Shown piece by piece: positions 53,869 through 62,704 of a stretch of 64,000 nt of DNA. The number at the start of each line of letters is the position of its first letter. The first letter of the stretch is position 1. The position numbers and the translations under genes were made by a program. The DNA is taken from the NCBI GenBank assembly GCA_963833965.1, contig CAWHZZ010000001.1, positions 620,001 through 684,000 of the forward strand. Direction: 5' to 3'. The notes under the pieces were generated by a model that ran no database searches, had not been told where the DNA came from, and was given only the letters and a program-made list of their open reading frames with translations. The DNA is from CAJCIW01 sp963833965 (GTDB taxonomy: Bacteria; Chlamydiota; Chlamydiia; Chlamydiales; Rhabdochlamydiaceae).

Positions 53869-55395
53869 ATGAAATATCTCTTGGCCGTAGCCTGTTTTTG
53901 CCACCTCTCGCTCTTCTCCAGCAATTCAGATCCATTTTCTGAAAAACGCCTGGACACCTTCTACGAAACGTTCCTTTGCGAAGAGAAAAACACTCTATCC
54001 GAAGCGGGCCTCACCTCAGTTTGCACAGCAGTAACCACTCCTGTTCCCGGCGGCGGAGTCAAACCTCTTCCCGATCCTCCTGCTCCGGTTCCCGTGCCCA
54101 CCCCTCCAGCTCCTCCCACTATGAGCAATTTTTTGCCAATCGTCCTAGTGAACAATAGCGGCCTTCCAGACAGCGAAGTATTCATCCTCCTTCAAGGTAG
54201 AGAATATCAGGTGGGAGGCGGGGGACCGCAGATATTTATGCAGTTCGACACTTCGACGGGCGTCGGAACGCAGGTTCCTGTTACAACTGGGGATAACGGA
54301 ATGACCTATACGATTGCCCTATCCCAATTGACCGGGACTAATCCAGCACCGCATACCTATTACGTTTATGTCCCCCCAAATACGGACAGTTTCCTCGTGC
54401 TAATTTCATTGCAAAGCAAACTCAATATTCCCGTCCTTTCGACCGGGATTGCCGATCCCGCTTTCGACAACCCAAACGACCCCTATGGGAACTTCAACAT
54501 CATTTGGGACCAATTCGAGGGCGCCTATGTCCCGACGACGCCAAATGTCAATGTCGATGCGACCGCCGTCAGCTTCTTTTCGATCCCTCTCTACATCTAT
54601 CTCTCCACGCCCTCTGCTCCTAGTGGAAGTAATTGCGGCCTGACCCAATCGCGAAATTCTCTGATGGCGTACATGCAATCAGCCCTGTCGACCGTCCCCC
54701 CCGCTCCAGAAAATGCACAATGGAGCAAGCTTGTCTTAAAGAACGGATCGACATATCTGCGCGTACTCTCTACTGGCAAGGCAATGCCACAGGGATATTT
54801 TGATAACAACTATCTCGACAATGCGTCTGCCTACGGTTATAGCTACCTTTCCGATATTTGGTATGGCGCCATGGGATTCTATAAAACCAACACTCTATCG
54901 ATCGAAATTCCCGGCGGCGCGGTCTATTCAGGAAACGCGGTCGGCAATAACACCATAGTGTTGCATTCCGGACCGAACCAAGTCACCCTAGGGCCTGTGT
55001 CGAAAGCCCCTCCTTATACTGCTTCGACATCCTTTGATATTTTTTCAGGGCTCAACATTGCAAGTTCTGCGACCATTCCCGCGGATGGTATCCAAGTGAG
55101 CAAGGCCTTTCAAGAAGCAATCATCGCAGGCATTGTCCCGACGACAAGCTTGATCAATGCGTCACTGTTGACTACCCTTTCGGTTTTTCGGCCTTACTAC
55201 CAAATCAATCCCAATCTCTCCAGCGCAGGAAAAACCACGGGACCTTGGTATGATCTCTATTCCGCCGCGCTCCATAATTGCGGCTTGATCTACACGTTTG
55301 CCTATGATGAGCCATTATGGCCAGAGGTGCTGCTCGCATCGAACACTTTGCTACCAGGTACCTACATCGGCGTGACGATTGGCAATACGCAGTGA
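53869..55395 (+). CDS. secreted GH64 / thaumatin-like beta-1,3-glucanase-family protein
   Basis: This encodes 508 residues. A signal peptide (MKYLLAVACFCHLSLFSS) is followed by a Pro-rich linker (PDPPAPVPVPTPPAPP, about 60-85) and a beta-rich domain of about 400 residues. The domain resembles bacterial GH64-type glucanases: NVDATAVSFFSIPLYIYL, then WYDLYSAALHNCGLIYTFAYD and EPLWPEV near the end. GH64 enzymes cut beta-1,3-glucan. Such a protein could act on the cell wall or capsule of a protist host, which is inference. Start 53869 is preferred over an ATG 15 bp upstream. Confidence 0.6.
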   Translation: MKYLLAVACFCHLSLFSSNSDPFSEKRLDTFYETFLCEEKNTLSEAGLTSVCTAVTTPVPGGGVKPLPDPPAPVPVPTPPAPPTMSNFLPIVLVNNSGLPDSEVFILLQGREYQVGGGGPQIFMQFDTSTGVGTQVPVTTGDNGMTYTIALSQLTGTNPAPHTYYVYVPPNTDSFLVLISLQSKLNIPVLSTGIADPAFDNPNDPYGNFNIIWDQFEGAYVPTTPNVNVDATAVSFFSIPLYIYLSTPSAPSGSNCGLTQSRNSLMAYMQSALSTVPPAPENAQWSKLVLKNGSTYLRVLSTGKAMPQGYFDNNYLDNASAYGYSYLSDIWYGAMGFYKTNTLSIEIPGGAVYSGNAVGNNTIVLHSGPNQVTLGPVSKAPPYTASTSFDIFSGLNIASSATIPADGIQVSKAFQEAIIAGIVPTTSLINASLLTTLSVFRPYYQINPNLSSAGKTTGPWYDLYSAALHNCGLIYTFAYDEPLWPEVLLASNTLLPGTYIGVTIGNTQ

Positions 55396-55500
55396 TCGTG
55401 AGGTATGGACCCCCGAATTTGGATCGAAAATCGACAGAAGTTGAACTAGTGGTCCGTCTCTTACATGAAATATGAATATGAACTAAGAATCGGGAATAAC

Positions 55501-56739
55501 ATGAAAACAATTTTGATAATTATTTTATTCTGCATTAGTAGCACGCTTTCATTTGCTGAAAATAAAAAACGAGTTCTGATCATGGGAGGAGACGGCTTCT
55601 GCGGGTGGCCTACGACTCTCTACCTTTCTGAATTAGGACATGAGGTGGGGATTGTCGACAATCTTTCCAGAAGAGCGATTGCAAAAGAAATTGGGGCTGA
55701 ATCCCTGACTCCCATTGCCTCGATTGAAAAAAGACTGGCTACGTGGCACGAACTCACGGGAAAATCTATTCCATTTTATCAACTAGATGTTGCAAAAAAT
55801 TATGATGAACTCGTTTCAGTAATTAATACATTTCAACCAGAGGCGATCATTCACTTTGCCGAACAACGCGCCGCCCCTTATTCTATGAAATCCACCACAA
55901 CGCGTCGCTATACGGTAGACAATAACCTCAACGCAACTAATAATATTCTATCTGCAATCATTGATTCTGGGCTAGATGTTCACTTGATTCATTTAGGATC
56001 AATGGGAGTATATGGATATGGAAAAGGTGATGAGATTATCCCTGAGGGATATCTAACAATTCCGACAAAATCAGGAGGAGAGCGCGACATTCTTTATCCT
56101 TCAGATCCAGGGAGTATCTATCATATGACAAAATGTCAAGATGCTCTTTTGTTTTACTATTACAACAAAAATGATGAAATACGAATCACTGATCTACATC
56201 AGGGGATTGTCTGGGGAACAAATACCCTCCAAACCTTGCGCCACGAGGCTCTGATTAACCGCTTTGACTACGACAGTGATTATGGCACTGTATTGAATCG
56301 GTTTTTGATTCAAGCAGCCATAGAACATCCTTTAACTGTTTATGGAACAGGAGATCAAACTAGAGCTTTTATCCATATCCGAGATATGATTCAATGCATT
56401 AGTCTTGCTCTTGATCATCCTCCTTTAAAAGGGGAACGAGTTAAGATATTTAATCAAATGACTGAAACACATCGATTGATCGATCTTGCAAAGAAAATCC
56501 AAGCAGTTTATGGCAGCGAGATTATTTATCTAACTAATCCACGCAAAGAGGCTTCTTCGAATAACTTGTCCGTTTCTAACCGTTCATTTCTCGATTTAAA
56601 TCTTCGACCAATCACTTTGTCAGAGGGCCTTTTAACTGAAATTATAGATGTAGCCAAAGTATATTCAAATCGCATCGACTTATCAAAAATCCCCCCACTT
56701 TCTCTTTGGGAATCAAAGAAAGAGAAGGAAATCAAATAA
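55501..56739 (+). CDS. exported SQD1-like UDP-sulfoquinovose synthase family protein
   Basis: This is a 412-residue member of the extended SDR family closest, by motif, to plant and cyanobacterial SQD1. Signs are GGDGFCGW (29-36), DNLSRR, SLTPIASIEKR, HFAEQRAAPYSM (118-129), LGSMGVYG, Y207-x3-K211 and GIVWGTNTLQ, then YGTVLNRFLIQAAIEHPLTV. The active-site Thr of SQD1 is Ser167 here. SQD1 makes UDP-sulfoquinovose from UDP-glucose and sulfite. Unusually, residues 1-19 are a signal peptide ending SFA, right before the Rossmann fold. It is 4 bp ahead of a GT92 gene, a probable donor-transferase pair. Confidence 0.8.
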   Translation: MKTILIIILFCISSTLSFAENKKRVLIMGGDGFCGWPTTLYLSELGHEVGIVDNLSRRAIAKEIGAESLTPIASIEKRLATWHELTGKSIPFYQLDVAKNYDELVSVINTFQPEAIIHFAEQRAAPYSMKSTTTRRYTVDNNLNATNNILSAIIDSGLDVHLIHLGSMGVYGYGKGDEIIPEGYLTIPTKSGGERDILYPSDPGSIYHMTKCQDALLFYYYNKNDEIRITDLHQGIVWGTNTLQTLRHEALINRFDYDSDYGTVLNRFLIQAAIEHPLTVYGTGDQTRAFIHIRDMIQCISLALDHPPLKGERVKIFNQMTETHRLIDLAKKIQAVYGSEIIYLTNPRKEASSNNLSVSNRSFLDLNLRPITLSEGLLTEIIDVAKVYSNRIDLSKIPPLSLWESKKEKEIK

Positions 56740-56743
56740 CAAT

Positions 56744-57622
56744 ATGAAAACATTTATTATCTCCATTGCGCTATTTGTAAATAGCCTTATTTGTTCTTCA
56801 GAATTGGTAAGTACTCAGACCTCAACCAACCAGGGAAAGGAAAACGCATATGGACTATCTGTATGTGCCATATTTCGGAATGACGGGAAATATTTACCCG
56901 AATGGATCGAATGTCATATAAAACAGGGTGTCAATCATTTTTATCTCTATGATAATAAAAGCGAAGATGGTTTTATGAAATTCATCAATAAATATATTGA
57001 TCAAGAGATTGTGACTCTGACAGATTGGCCACATAAGTTTGAAAGAGGTGAAAATGGTGCGCAATGTATGGCTTATATGCATTGCGTTGAAAACTATGGC
57101 CATGAATCAGATTGGATTGCATTTTTAGATACTGATGAATTTCTGTTTTGTCCGGACGGGATGCAGCTTATAGAACGTTTAGATGATTACAAGGCTTATG
57201 GCGCCGTTTCGGCATGCTATGTGCTGTACGGCACTTCTAACACAACTGTCCCTCCTGGAGGGAAAATAGTCGATCATCTTCTTATGCGCACAGAAAAAAA
57301 AGCAAGCAAATGTGTTAAAACTATAGCTCAGCCTCAATATATACAACGTATAACAAGTGCTCACTACGTAATATTAAAAGACAAAGATCAAGTGACTGAA
57401 TACGGAGAGCCGTTCCATGGACTCATCTCTCCTTCTCCTTCCGTAGATCTATTTCGAATAAATCATTATTGGAGCCGTGACCTAGATTTTTTCCATCATG
57501 TTAAATTGTCCAGAAAAAACGAAATGTGTGGTGTACAGGTCGAAGATCTCATAAAGAAGGAAAAGACAATGAATGCAGTCTATGATCCTATCCTGAGAGA
57601 TTTGTTAGAAAGTTTACAATGA
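56744..57622 (+). CDS. GT92-type glycosyltransferase with signal peptide
   Basis: This is a 292-residue paralog of the 6385-7287 protein. A signal peptide precedes the GT92 core: YGLSVCAIFRNDGKYLPEWI, HIKQGVNHFYLYDNKSEDG, the metal motif DTDEF at 129-133 (intact here) and a C-terminal NHYWSRDLDFFHHVK. The gap to the SQD1-like gene is 4 bp, so they are co-transcribed. The acceptor is unknown. The overlap with the convergent SidE-PDE-like gene is 9 bp. Confidence 0.8.
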   Translation: MKTFIISIALFVNSLICSSELVSTQTSTNQGKENAYGLSVCAIFRNDGKYLPEWIECHIKQGVNHFYLYDNKSEDGFMKFINKYIDQEIVTLTDWPHKFERGENGAQCMAYMHCVENYGHESDWIAFLDTDEFLFCPDGMQLIERLDDYKAYGAVSACYVLYGTSNTTVPPGGKIVDHLLMRTEKKASKCVKTIAQPQYIQRITSAHYVILKDKDQVTEYGEPFHGLISPSPSVDLFRINHYWSRDLDFFHHVKLSRKNEMCGVQVEDLIKKEKTMNAVYDPILRDLLESLQ

Positions 57623-59293
57623 ACGCATTGCTCGAACTGCTTGTATGGCTAATGGATTGAGGAATAATCCCTTTTCCACAATAGCTTGTCCAAAATGCAG
57701 TCCCAGACCGTCGTCGGAACGATGATTAGCCACCCAGAGTTGATATTTAAACTCATTTTGCAAATAAGCAGGAAGAGCATCGTAAAACTGTTTGGATGCA
57801 TTGGACTGAAAATCTCCAGAAGAAATAATAGATTCAAAAGCCTCTATTTTTGCTAAAGGAGATTGAATTTGCCTAAACAAGTCCAAAGCTTGTGCCATAC
57901 TTTCATGGGAAGAGATAAGTCCGCAAATTGCAGAGATTTTCTGCTGATCCGCATTAATCGATTGATGGATAGCATGCAGTAATGGGAATTTATTGGGTTT
58001 GATTTCCGAAATGAGCGAATCGTAATAGCTTGGAGCTTGAGCGAAGCTCTCCCGCTTGTTTTTAGCTAGAGTTTTATAAATGAAGTGATTCATTTCGATC
58101 CGAATAGCATCCAATTCAAATGCAAAATCTTTGAAAGTAAAGCCATTTTTCAGTTTCACCTCTTCGATCCTCTGACCAGGCTGCATGTTTTGTTTTGCAT
58201 ATTCATTCATCTCTTTCCAAATATCTAAGTGAGTGCGAGAGTTGTTAAAAGAGTCTTTGCTTTGCAGGGGAGAAGACAAAAGCAGCCTGCTGAATTCCGC
58301 ACAATCTGCATTTTGTACACACTTAGCAATGATGGGCTTATTAGCAGACGGAGGATCGTCTTTATGAGCTATCGCCGCAAAAGCCTCTTTTTGGAATCGA
58401 ACGCTAGCTCTTATCTTGTCCCTTAAAGGCTTCATTGTTTCTTCCGCGCTCCACTCGTCAAAGACGTCAACGGACTCAGTTTGGCGAGCGCAATCATGTC
58501 CACCCGCGGCAAATTGGGCAATCAGCGCCTCTTTTTTGGACACGGAATATTCAGGGTGGTACTTTGCATACAAATAAGCGAAGATCTCAGCCCATATCGC
58601 AGCACGAGCGGCATGATCGGAGCCGTGTGACGTTCTTGGATCCTGTTTCACTCCGCTAGAGCCATGCCACAAAAAAGCAAGATCGACAATAAATCCAAGT
58701 ATCCTTTCAGGGATCACGTGTACCCATTTGGGGACTCTATTATGGGAGAGGGCATAATGATCAATGACCTCGATTTTTTGCTTAGTGGTTAAGTCCTTCC
58801 AAAAAGCTCTGCCAATTTTATCCCATTTCTTTTCACTCTTCCAATCCAGTGGAACAGGAACTTCAACTTTTTCTTTAGAGGGTTTGTTTTGGGAATAAAA
58901 AGGCTCGATTAAGTGCCTTTGAATCATTTGTCCAATATTTTTTTGAGTCAAGTTTCCGGTATTCGATTCCTGACAAATGCGGCACTGCTCTGTTTCACCA
59001 TTATGGCCCCGTTCCCTGCAATCGTGAAAATAAGAATTAACTTTTCCTGCCGTGGCCCCAAGTTTAGAGAAATTATTCATCTTAAGTTCATGACAATCTT
59101 TTTTGATCTGCAACAAATGACGCCGAGAAAAGAAGGTACAAGGGTTTAAACTGCTTAATGTTGAGAAAGCTCTTGAAACAATGTCGATAAAAGATTTGAA
59201 TCTATCAGTCAAATTTTGTTTAACAGAAAATTGGTCAATTGAAAAGTTTGAAAAAAAGCTACTGAAGTTAAGGTTTACTTTATTATTCACCAT
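57614..59293 (-). CDS. SidE-type phosphodiesterase-domain protein, candidate effector
   Basis: This encodes 559 residues. The domain at about 215-340 carries the signature of SidE-family phosphodiesterases: TSHGSDHAAR (221-230), AGGHDCARQTESVDVFDEWS (263-282), IAHKD (308-312) and NADCAEFSR (328-336). In Legionella such domains make or remove phosphoribosyl-linked ubiquitin. No mART domain follows, so a stand-alone hydrolase (like DupA/DupB) is possible. A Cys/His cluster at 91-107 (CRERGHNGETEQCRIC) may bind zinc. There is no signal peptide; delivery would have to be by type III or another dedicated system. It might instead be a general HD-type hydrolase. Confidence 0.6.
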   Translation of the reverse strand: MVNNKVNLNFSSFFSNFSIDQFSVKQNLTDRFKSFIDIVSRAFSTLSSLNPCTFFSRRHLLQIKKDCHELKMNNFSKLGATAGKVNSYFHDCRERGHNGETEQCRICQESNTGNLTQKNIGQMIQRHLIEPFYSQNKPSKEKVEVPVPLDWKSEKKWDKIGRAFWKDLTTKQKIEVIDHYALSHNRVPKWVHVIPERILGFIVDLAFLWHGSSGVKQDPRTSHGSDHAARAAIWAEIFAYLYAKYHPEYSVSKKEALIAQFAAGGHDCARQTESVDVFDEWSAEETMKPLRDKIRASVRFQKEAFAAIAHKDDPPSANKPIIAKCVQNADCAEFSRLLLSSPLQSKDSFNNSRTHLDIWKEMNEYAKQNMQPGQRIEEVKLKNGFTFKDFAFELDAIRIEMNHFIYKTLAKNKRESFAQAPSYYDSLISEIKPNKFPLLHAIHQSINADQQKISAICGLISSHESMAQALDLFRQIQSPLAKIEAFESIISSGDFQSNASKQFYDALPAYLQNEFKYQLWVANHRSDDGLGLHFGQAIVEKGLFLNPLAIQAVRAMRSL

Positions 59294-59507
59294 AGCAAGC
59301 CTGTTTTGTGATATTATTTTAACTGTTTAGAGGATGAAAATCAAAGTTAATTGTTTTTTTATTTCAATTTTACTATTACACGCCAATTTGAATGTTGTAC
59401 TTACATTACATTTTGCGCGCTAAACTGGGCCCCCCGTTTTCGCGAACATATTAAACAATTACAAACAGTAGCAAGTAACTATTGGGAGATGAGTTGAGAT
59501 GGGCTAC

Positions 59508-60737
59508 TTACAAGGCTTGAGCGGAAAGATTAGAATAATTCCTCAGCAGCAGGTTATTGTATAAGTTAGTGCTTGTTTGAATGTTGAATTTTTGATGAAA
59601 CTTCTTCAAATTCTCACTAAAATCAATCTCTTTATAATTTAATATTGCGTTAGACAATTCGATGTCATTCCCAATCGAAAACACTTTAAATGCATTTGTT
59701 GCATATTTTTCTAATTCAAGAAATGCTTTATTTTGAGAAAAGATGGCCTTAGAATTTGTTTCTAATGATAGAGCAGCTATCCCAGAGCCACCTTGATTGA
59801 CTTCTAAATAAGGAAGCAGATTAAAGTCACAACAAGAGAGTGCAGCCAAAAATTCGTCATCGTTTATTATTCTACAAAATTGAACACGAGATTTAATCTT
59901 TAAAGCGTGTATTTGATCCAAGATTAACTTTATATAAGGATTTACTTGTTCACTAATTTGAATTGAATGAGGATGTTGGCTGCCAAAAATGATAAGATGA
60001 TAATTTGAAGGCAAATGGCACAATGCTTTCAATGCTGTTTCATACCCCTTATGTCCAGAAATAAATCCGAAGATGCCTATGTAGATTTTATCTGAAGGGA
60101 AATTATATTTTTCACAAAATTCCCTTCTAGTCCATTTTTTCTGCATTTCCGTAATTTGACTTTGTTTGTAAAAACAAAGAGGATGGTCAAAAACGAGTTC
60201 ATAATTATAATTATTCCGTATGTATTCTCGATGCCTCTGTGTGTGAATGATGATGGGCACTTTGTTTTTCTTACAAAATTTGATAACTTGATCATATAGA
60301 GACAAATCCGCATTTGACTTAATCGTATTAAACAGCGAGCCAAAACATTGTTTCAATTGCATCTTCAAAATCGACTTCACCAAAAAGCTAGTAGCAGGGT
60401 ATTTTACTTTAGCGTCATAACGATGCATCGTTAGGACCAAATTCTTGCAAAACTTTGCAATCGCAAAAAAAGACTTTTTAGCATCTTTTGGCAAGGCGCC
60501 AAATAAGCCTGCTTCGAATTGTATATTTACGCAATCAAAAGTTTTTACTTTTTCGCAGACTTCTCTGACATGTAGTGAGGCCGCTCTGGACGAGCCGTGT
60601 CTTAATAATTCGACATTTAATGAAATCACAGTTACATCATAATACTCTGACAATGCTTTAGCTAACGCTTTCGTGTAGCTTGCATTCCCACAAAACTCAT
60701 CATAACTGCTGATGATCGCAAGTTTTGCTTTAGCCAT
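59508..60737 (-). CDS. GT4-type glycosyltransferase
   Basis: This is a cytosolic glycosyltransferase of about 409 residues with the GT-B fold. The N-terminus AIISSYDEFCGNASYTKALA is the acceptor-side G-N loop. The C-terminal half has IGIFGFISGHKGYETALKAL, an E-type sugar-binding region (LPYLEVNQGGSGIAALSLET) and a following S/T-rich strand. Start 60737 follows GTGAGG and avoids overlapping the neighbour. It follows the GDP-fucose-synthase-like gene, which could supply its donor. The DNA here is visibly AT-rich. Confidence 0.7.
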   Translation of the reverse strand: MAKAKLAIISSYDEFCGNASYTKALAKALSEYYDVTVISLNVELLRHGSSRAASLHVREVCEKVKTFDCVNIQFEAGLFGALPKDAKKSFFAIAKFCKNLVLTMHRYDAKVKYPATSFLVKSILKMQLKQCFGSLFNTIKSNADLSLYDQVIKFCKKNKVPIIIHTQRHREYIRNNYNYELVFDHPLCFYKQSQITEMQKKWTRREFCEKYNFPSDKIYIGIFGFISGHKGYETALKALCHLPSNYHLIIFGSQHPHSIQISEQVNPYIKLILDQIHALKIKSRVQFCRIINDDEFLAALSCCDFNLLPYLEVNQGGSGIAALSLETNSKAIFSQNKAFLELEKYATNAFKVFSIGNDIELSNAILNYKEIDFSENLKKFHQKFNIQTSTNLYNNLLLRNYSNLSAQAL

Positions 60738-60742
60738 AGAAG

Positions 60743-61684
60743 CTAACACCTCACCAAGTTTTTTTCGGAATTCAATGCATACCATTCAACCGTTTCTTTC
60801 AATCCCTCTTGCATGGAATACATGGGATCAAATCCAAGGGCTTGTAGATGCGAAAGATCTATCTCGCAAAATGCTCTTCCTCGAGGCTTTGTTGTATCCC
60901 ATTCAATTCCATCTTGCATTTGATACAAATCAGTTAAAATATCTGCGACTTCGCCAATAGTGGTTTTACGACCTGAAGCGACGTTGATAGCGCCGGAAAA
61001 GGAGGTCATGATTAGGACGAGCGCGCGAGCCAGATCTTTTGAGTACAGAAAATCTCTAGCAGCAGATCCATCGCCCCATACGACAACTTTACGACCATTT
61101 AATTTTGCCTCATGACATTTTCGGACTAGTGAAGGAATCACATGTCCAAATTGGGAGTCGAATTTATCATGCATTCCATATAGATTTGTAGAGATAACGT
61201 AAGCAAAATCCATTCCGTAATTGTCGTAATAGGCCAGTAGCTGTGCTAACATCGCCCGCTTTGCATGACCATAGCTGCTTTCAGAGGAGTGGGGAGGGCC
61301 ATTCCAAATATACTCTTCTTTTATCGGAACAACATTCATTTCCGCATAGGCAGCAACAGTCCCCATAGCAATAATCTTCTTCACCTTGACTGCTCGAGCG
61401 GCTTCGATGACATGAGTATTCATTAGGATATTATCAAAAAAAATGGATCCTTTCTTGGCAGCGTTTCCCCCAATTCCGTACACTGCAGCGGCGGTATGGA
61501 ACACAACATCCGGTTGCGCTTGGCGAAACAAGGTTTTTACATCTTCAAAATTTCTCAAATCGCAACGATCCCGAGTGCATAAAACTAGGTTGTTATATCC
61601 ACAACTTTTTAATTCTTCTATTAGAGCCGAGGCAACAAGTCCAGATGCGCCCGTGATCAAGATCGTGTTTTGAGTCGTTATCAT
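60743..61684 (-). CDS. NAD-dependent epimerase, GDP-L-fucose-synthase-like
   Basis: This is a 313-residue extended SDR of the WcaG/GDP-fucose-synthase type. The nucleotide site is LITGASGLVASALIEEL, catalytic YGHAKRAM (YxxxK) is present, and family segments are HVIPSLVRKCHEAKLNG and VVWGDGSAARDFLYSKDLAR. GDP-fucose synthase converts GDP-4-keto-6-deoxymannose to GDP-L-fucose. The partner Gmd is not in the window, so another sugar is possible. It has no signal peptide, unlike the SQD1-like protein. Confidence 0.75.
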   Translation of the reverse strand: MITTQNTILITGASGLVASALIEELKSCGYNNLVLCTRDRCDLRNFEDVKTLFRQAQPDVVFHTAAAVYGIGGNAAKKGSIFFDNILMNTHVIEAARAVKVKKIIAMGTVAAYAEMNVVPIKEEYIWNGPPHSSESSYGHAKRAMLAQLLAYYDNYGMDFAYVISTNLYGMHDKFDSQFGHVIPSLVRKCHEAKLNGRKVVVWGDGSAARDFLYSKDLARALVLIMTSFSGAINVASGRKTTIGEVADILTDLYQMQDGIEWDTTKPRGRAFCEIDLSHLQALGFDPMYSMQEGLKETVEWYALNSEKNLVRC

Positions 61685-61811
61685 TGTGCATCACCTTGTG
61701 GACAGATCGCGCGATTGTAGTTAAAGAGCCCCCGCTAATCAAGAGAATTTTCTAATGAGCCAAATATACGCAAGTAGTACACTGATCTCCAAAATATTCG
61801 AGGGAAAATTC

Positions 61812-62672
61812 ATGAAACTGAGAGCTGTCATCCCATTGATGATGCCGATTTTTTTACTAGTTTGCGTACATTGTAAGGCTTTTGAATTTCAAGTTCCTGA
61901 AAGAGTCCAATATTTAACGCATGGCCTCCCGTTATACGGAGCGGGTCTTGAGATCGCTCCTTTTTATCGACCAACATTAATGAAAAGCGATTACAACATC
62001 TATTATACAGACTACACAACCTCTGCTGAGTTAAACAGGAAACATGCGCAATTACCCGAAGCCCAAATTATAAGTGAAAATATAGTCGATATTGACTTTA
62101 TTTGGTCGCCAGGCTCCGTTCTATCGAATTGTGTGAAGAAACGAAAGTTTGATTATGCGATCGCTTCTCATGTCATTGAACATGTACCAAACGTCGTTGG
62201 ATGGGTATCTCAAATATTAGATGTATTAAATGTCGGAGGGGTTTTATCCCTCGCAGTTCCTGATAAACGATATACATTCGATGCATATCGTCAAAATACA
62301 TCTTTAAGCGAATTCATCGACCACTGGGTACGAGGTGATTCCATCCCTAGTCCCGGCCAAATATTCGATATGTTGAGCCTATCAATCGATGATCCTTCAA
62401 ATGTTATGCCGGCTGAAGAAGGAATACCTTTTGAAACTTTGCATCGGAATTATAGTGACCATGAGGCTCTTGAATTTGCTTTGCATTCCTTTAAGACTGG
62501 ACATTATCTTGACATCCATTGTTCAGTGTTTACACCTCAATCATTTGAAAAACTTTTCCTACAACTCAAAGAAATGGGCATACTGAATATAGAAGTATCC
62601 AAACCAATCTGCTTAGGCCATGAATTTTTCATTAGGTTAATAAAATTGGGGGACCCGACGATTCGTCATTGA
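61812..62672 (+). CDS. exported class I SAM methyltransferase-like protein
   Basis: This is a 286-residue Methyltransf_11-type protein. A signal peptide ends CKA (residue 23). Motif I is atypical (YGAGLEIAPFYRP), motif II is DYAIASHVIEHV, and a post-motif strand is GGVLSLAVPDKRYTFD. It resembles sugar or glycan O-methyltransferases. Start 61812 follows GAGGGAAAA. SAM is not expected outside the cytosol, so the signal peptide is odd. It is divergent from the epimerase gene and followed by the 126-bp repeat array. Confidence 0.7.
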   Translation: MKLRAVIPLMMPIFLLVCVHCKAFEFQVPERVQYLTHGLPLYGAGLEIAPFYRPTLMKSDYNIYYTDYTTSAELNRKHAQLPEAQIISENIVDIDFIWSPGSVLSNCVKKRKFDYAIASHVIEHVPNVVGWVSQILDVLNVGGVLSLAVPDKRYTFDAYRQNTSLSEFIDHWVRGDSIPSPGQIFDMLSLSIDDPSNVMPAEEGIPFETLHRNYSDHEALEFALHSFKTGHYLDIHCSVFTPQSFEKLFLQLKEMGILNIEVSKPICLGHEFFIRLIKLGDPTIRH

Positions 62673-62704
62673 GTATGGTGAGTACTGATTCACCTTCAAA
62701 AGCC

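Noticed and set aside
55400..55460. Possible third family A fragment (CCCCCG and GAAAATCGACAGAA shared)
   Set aside because: Only short pieces match and no inverted arms can be defined, so it is too weak to call an element.
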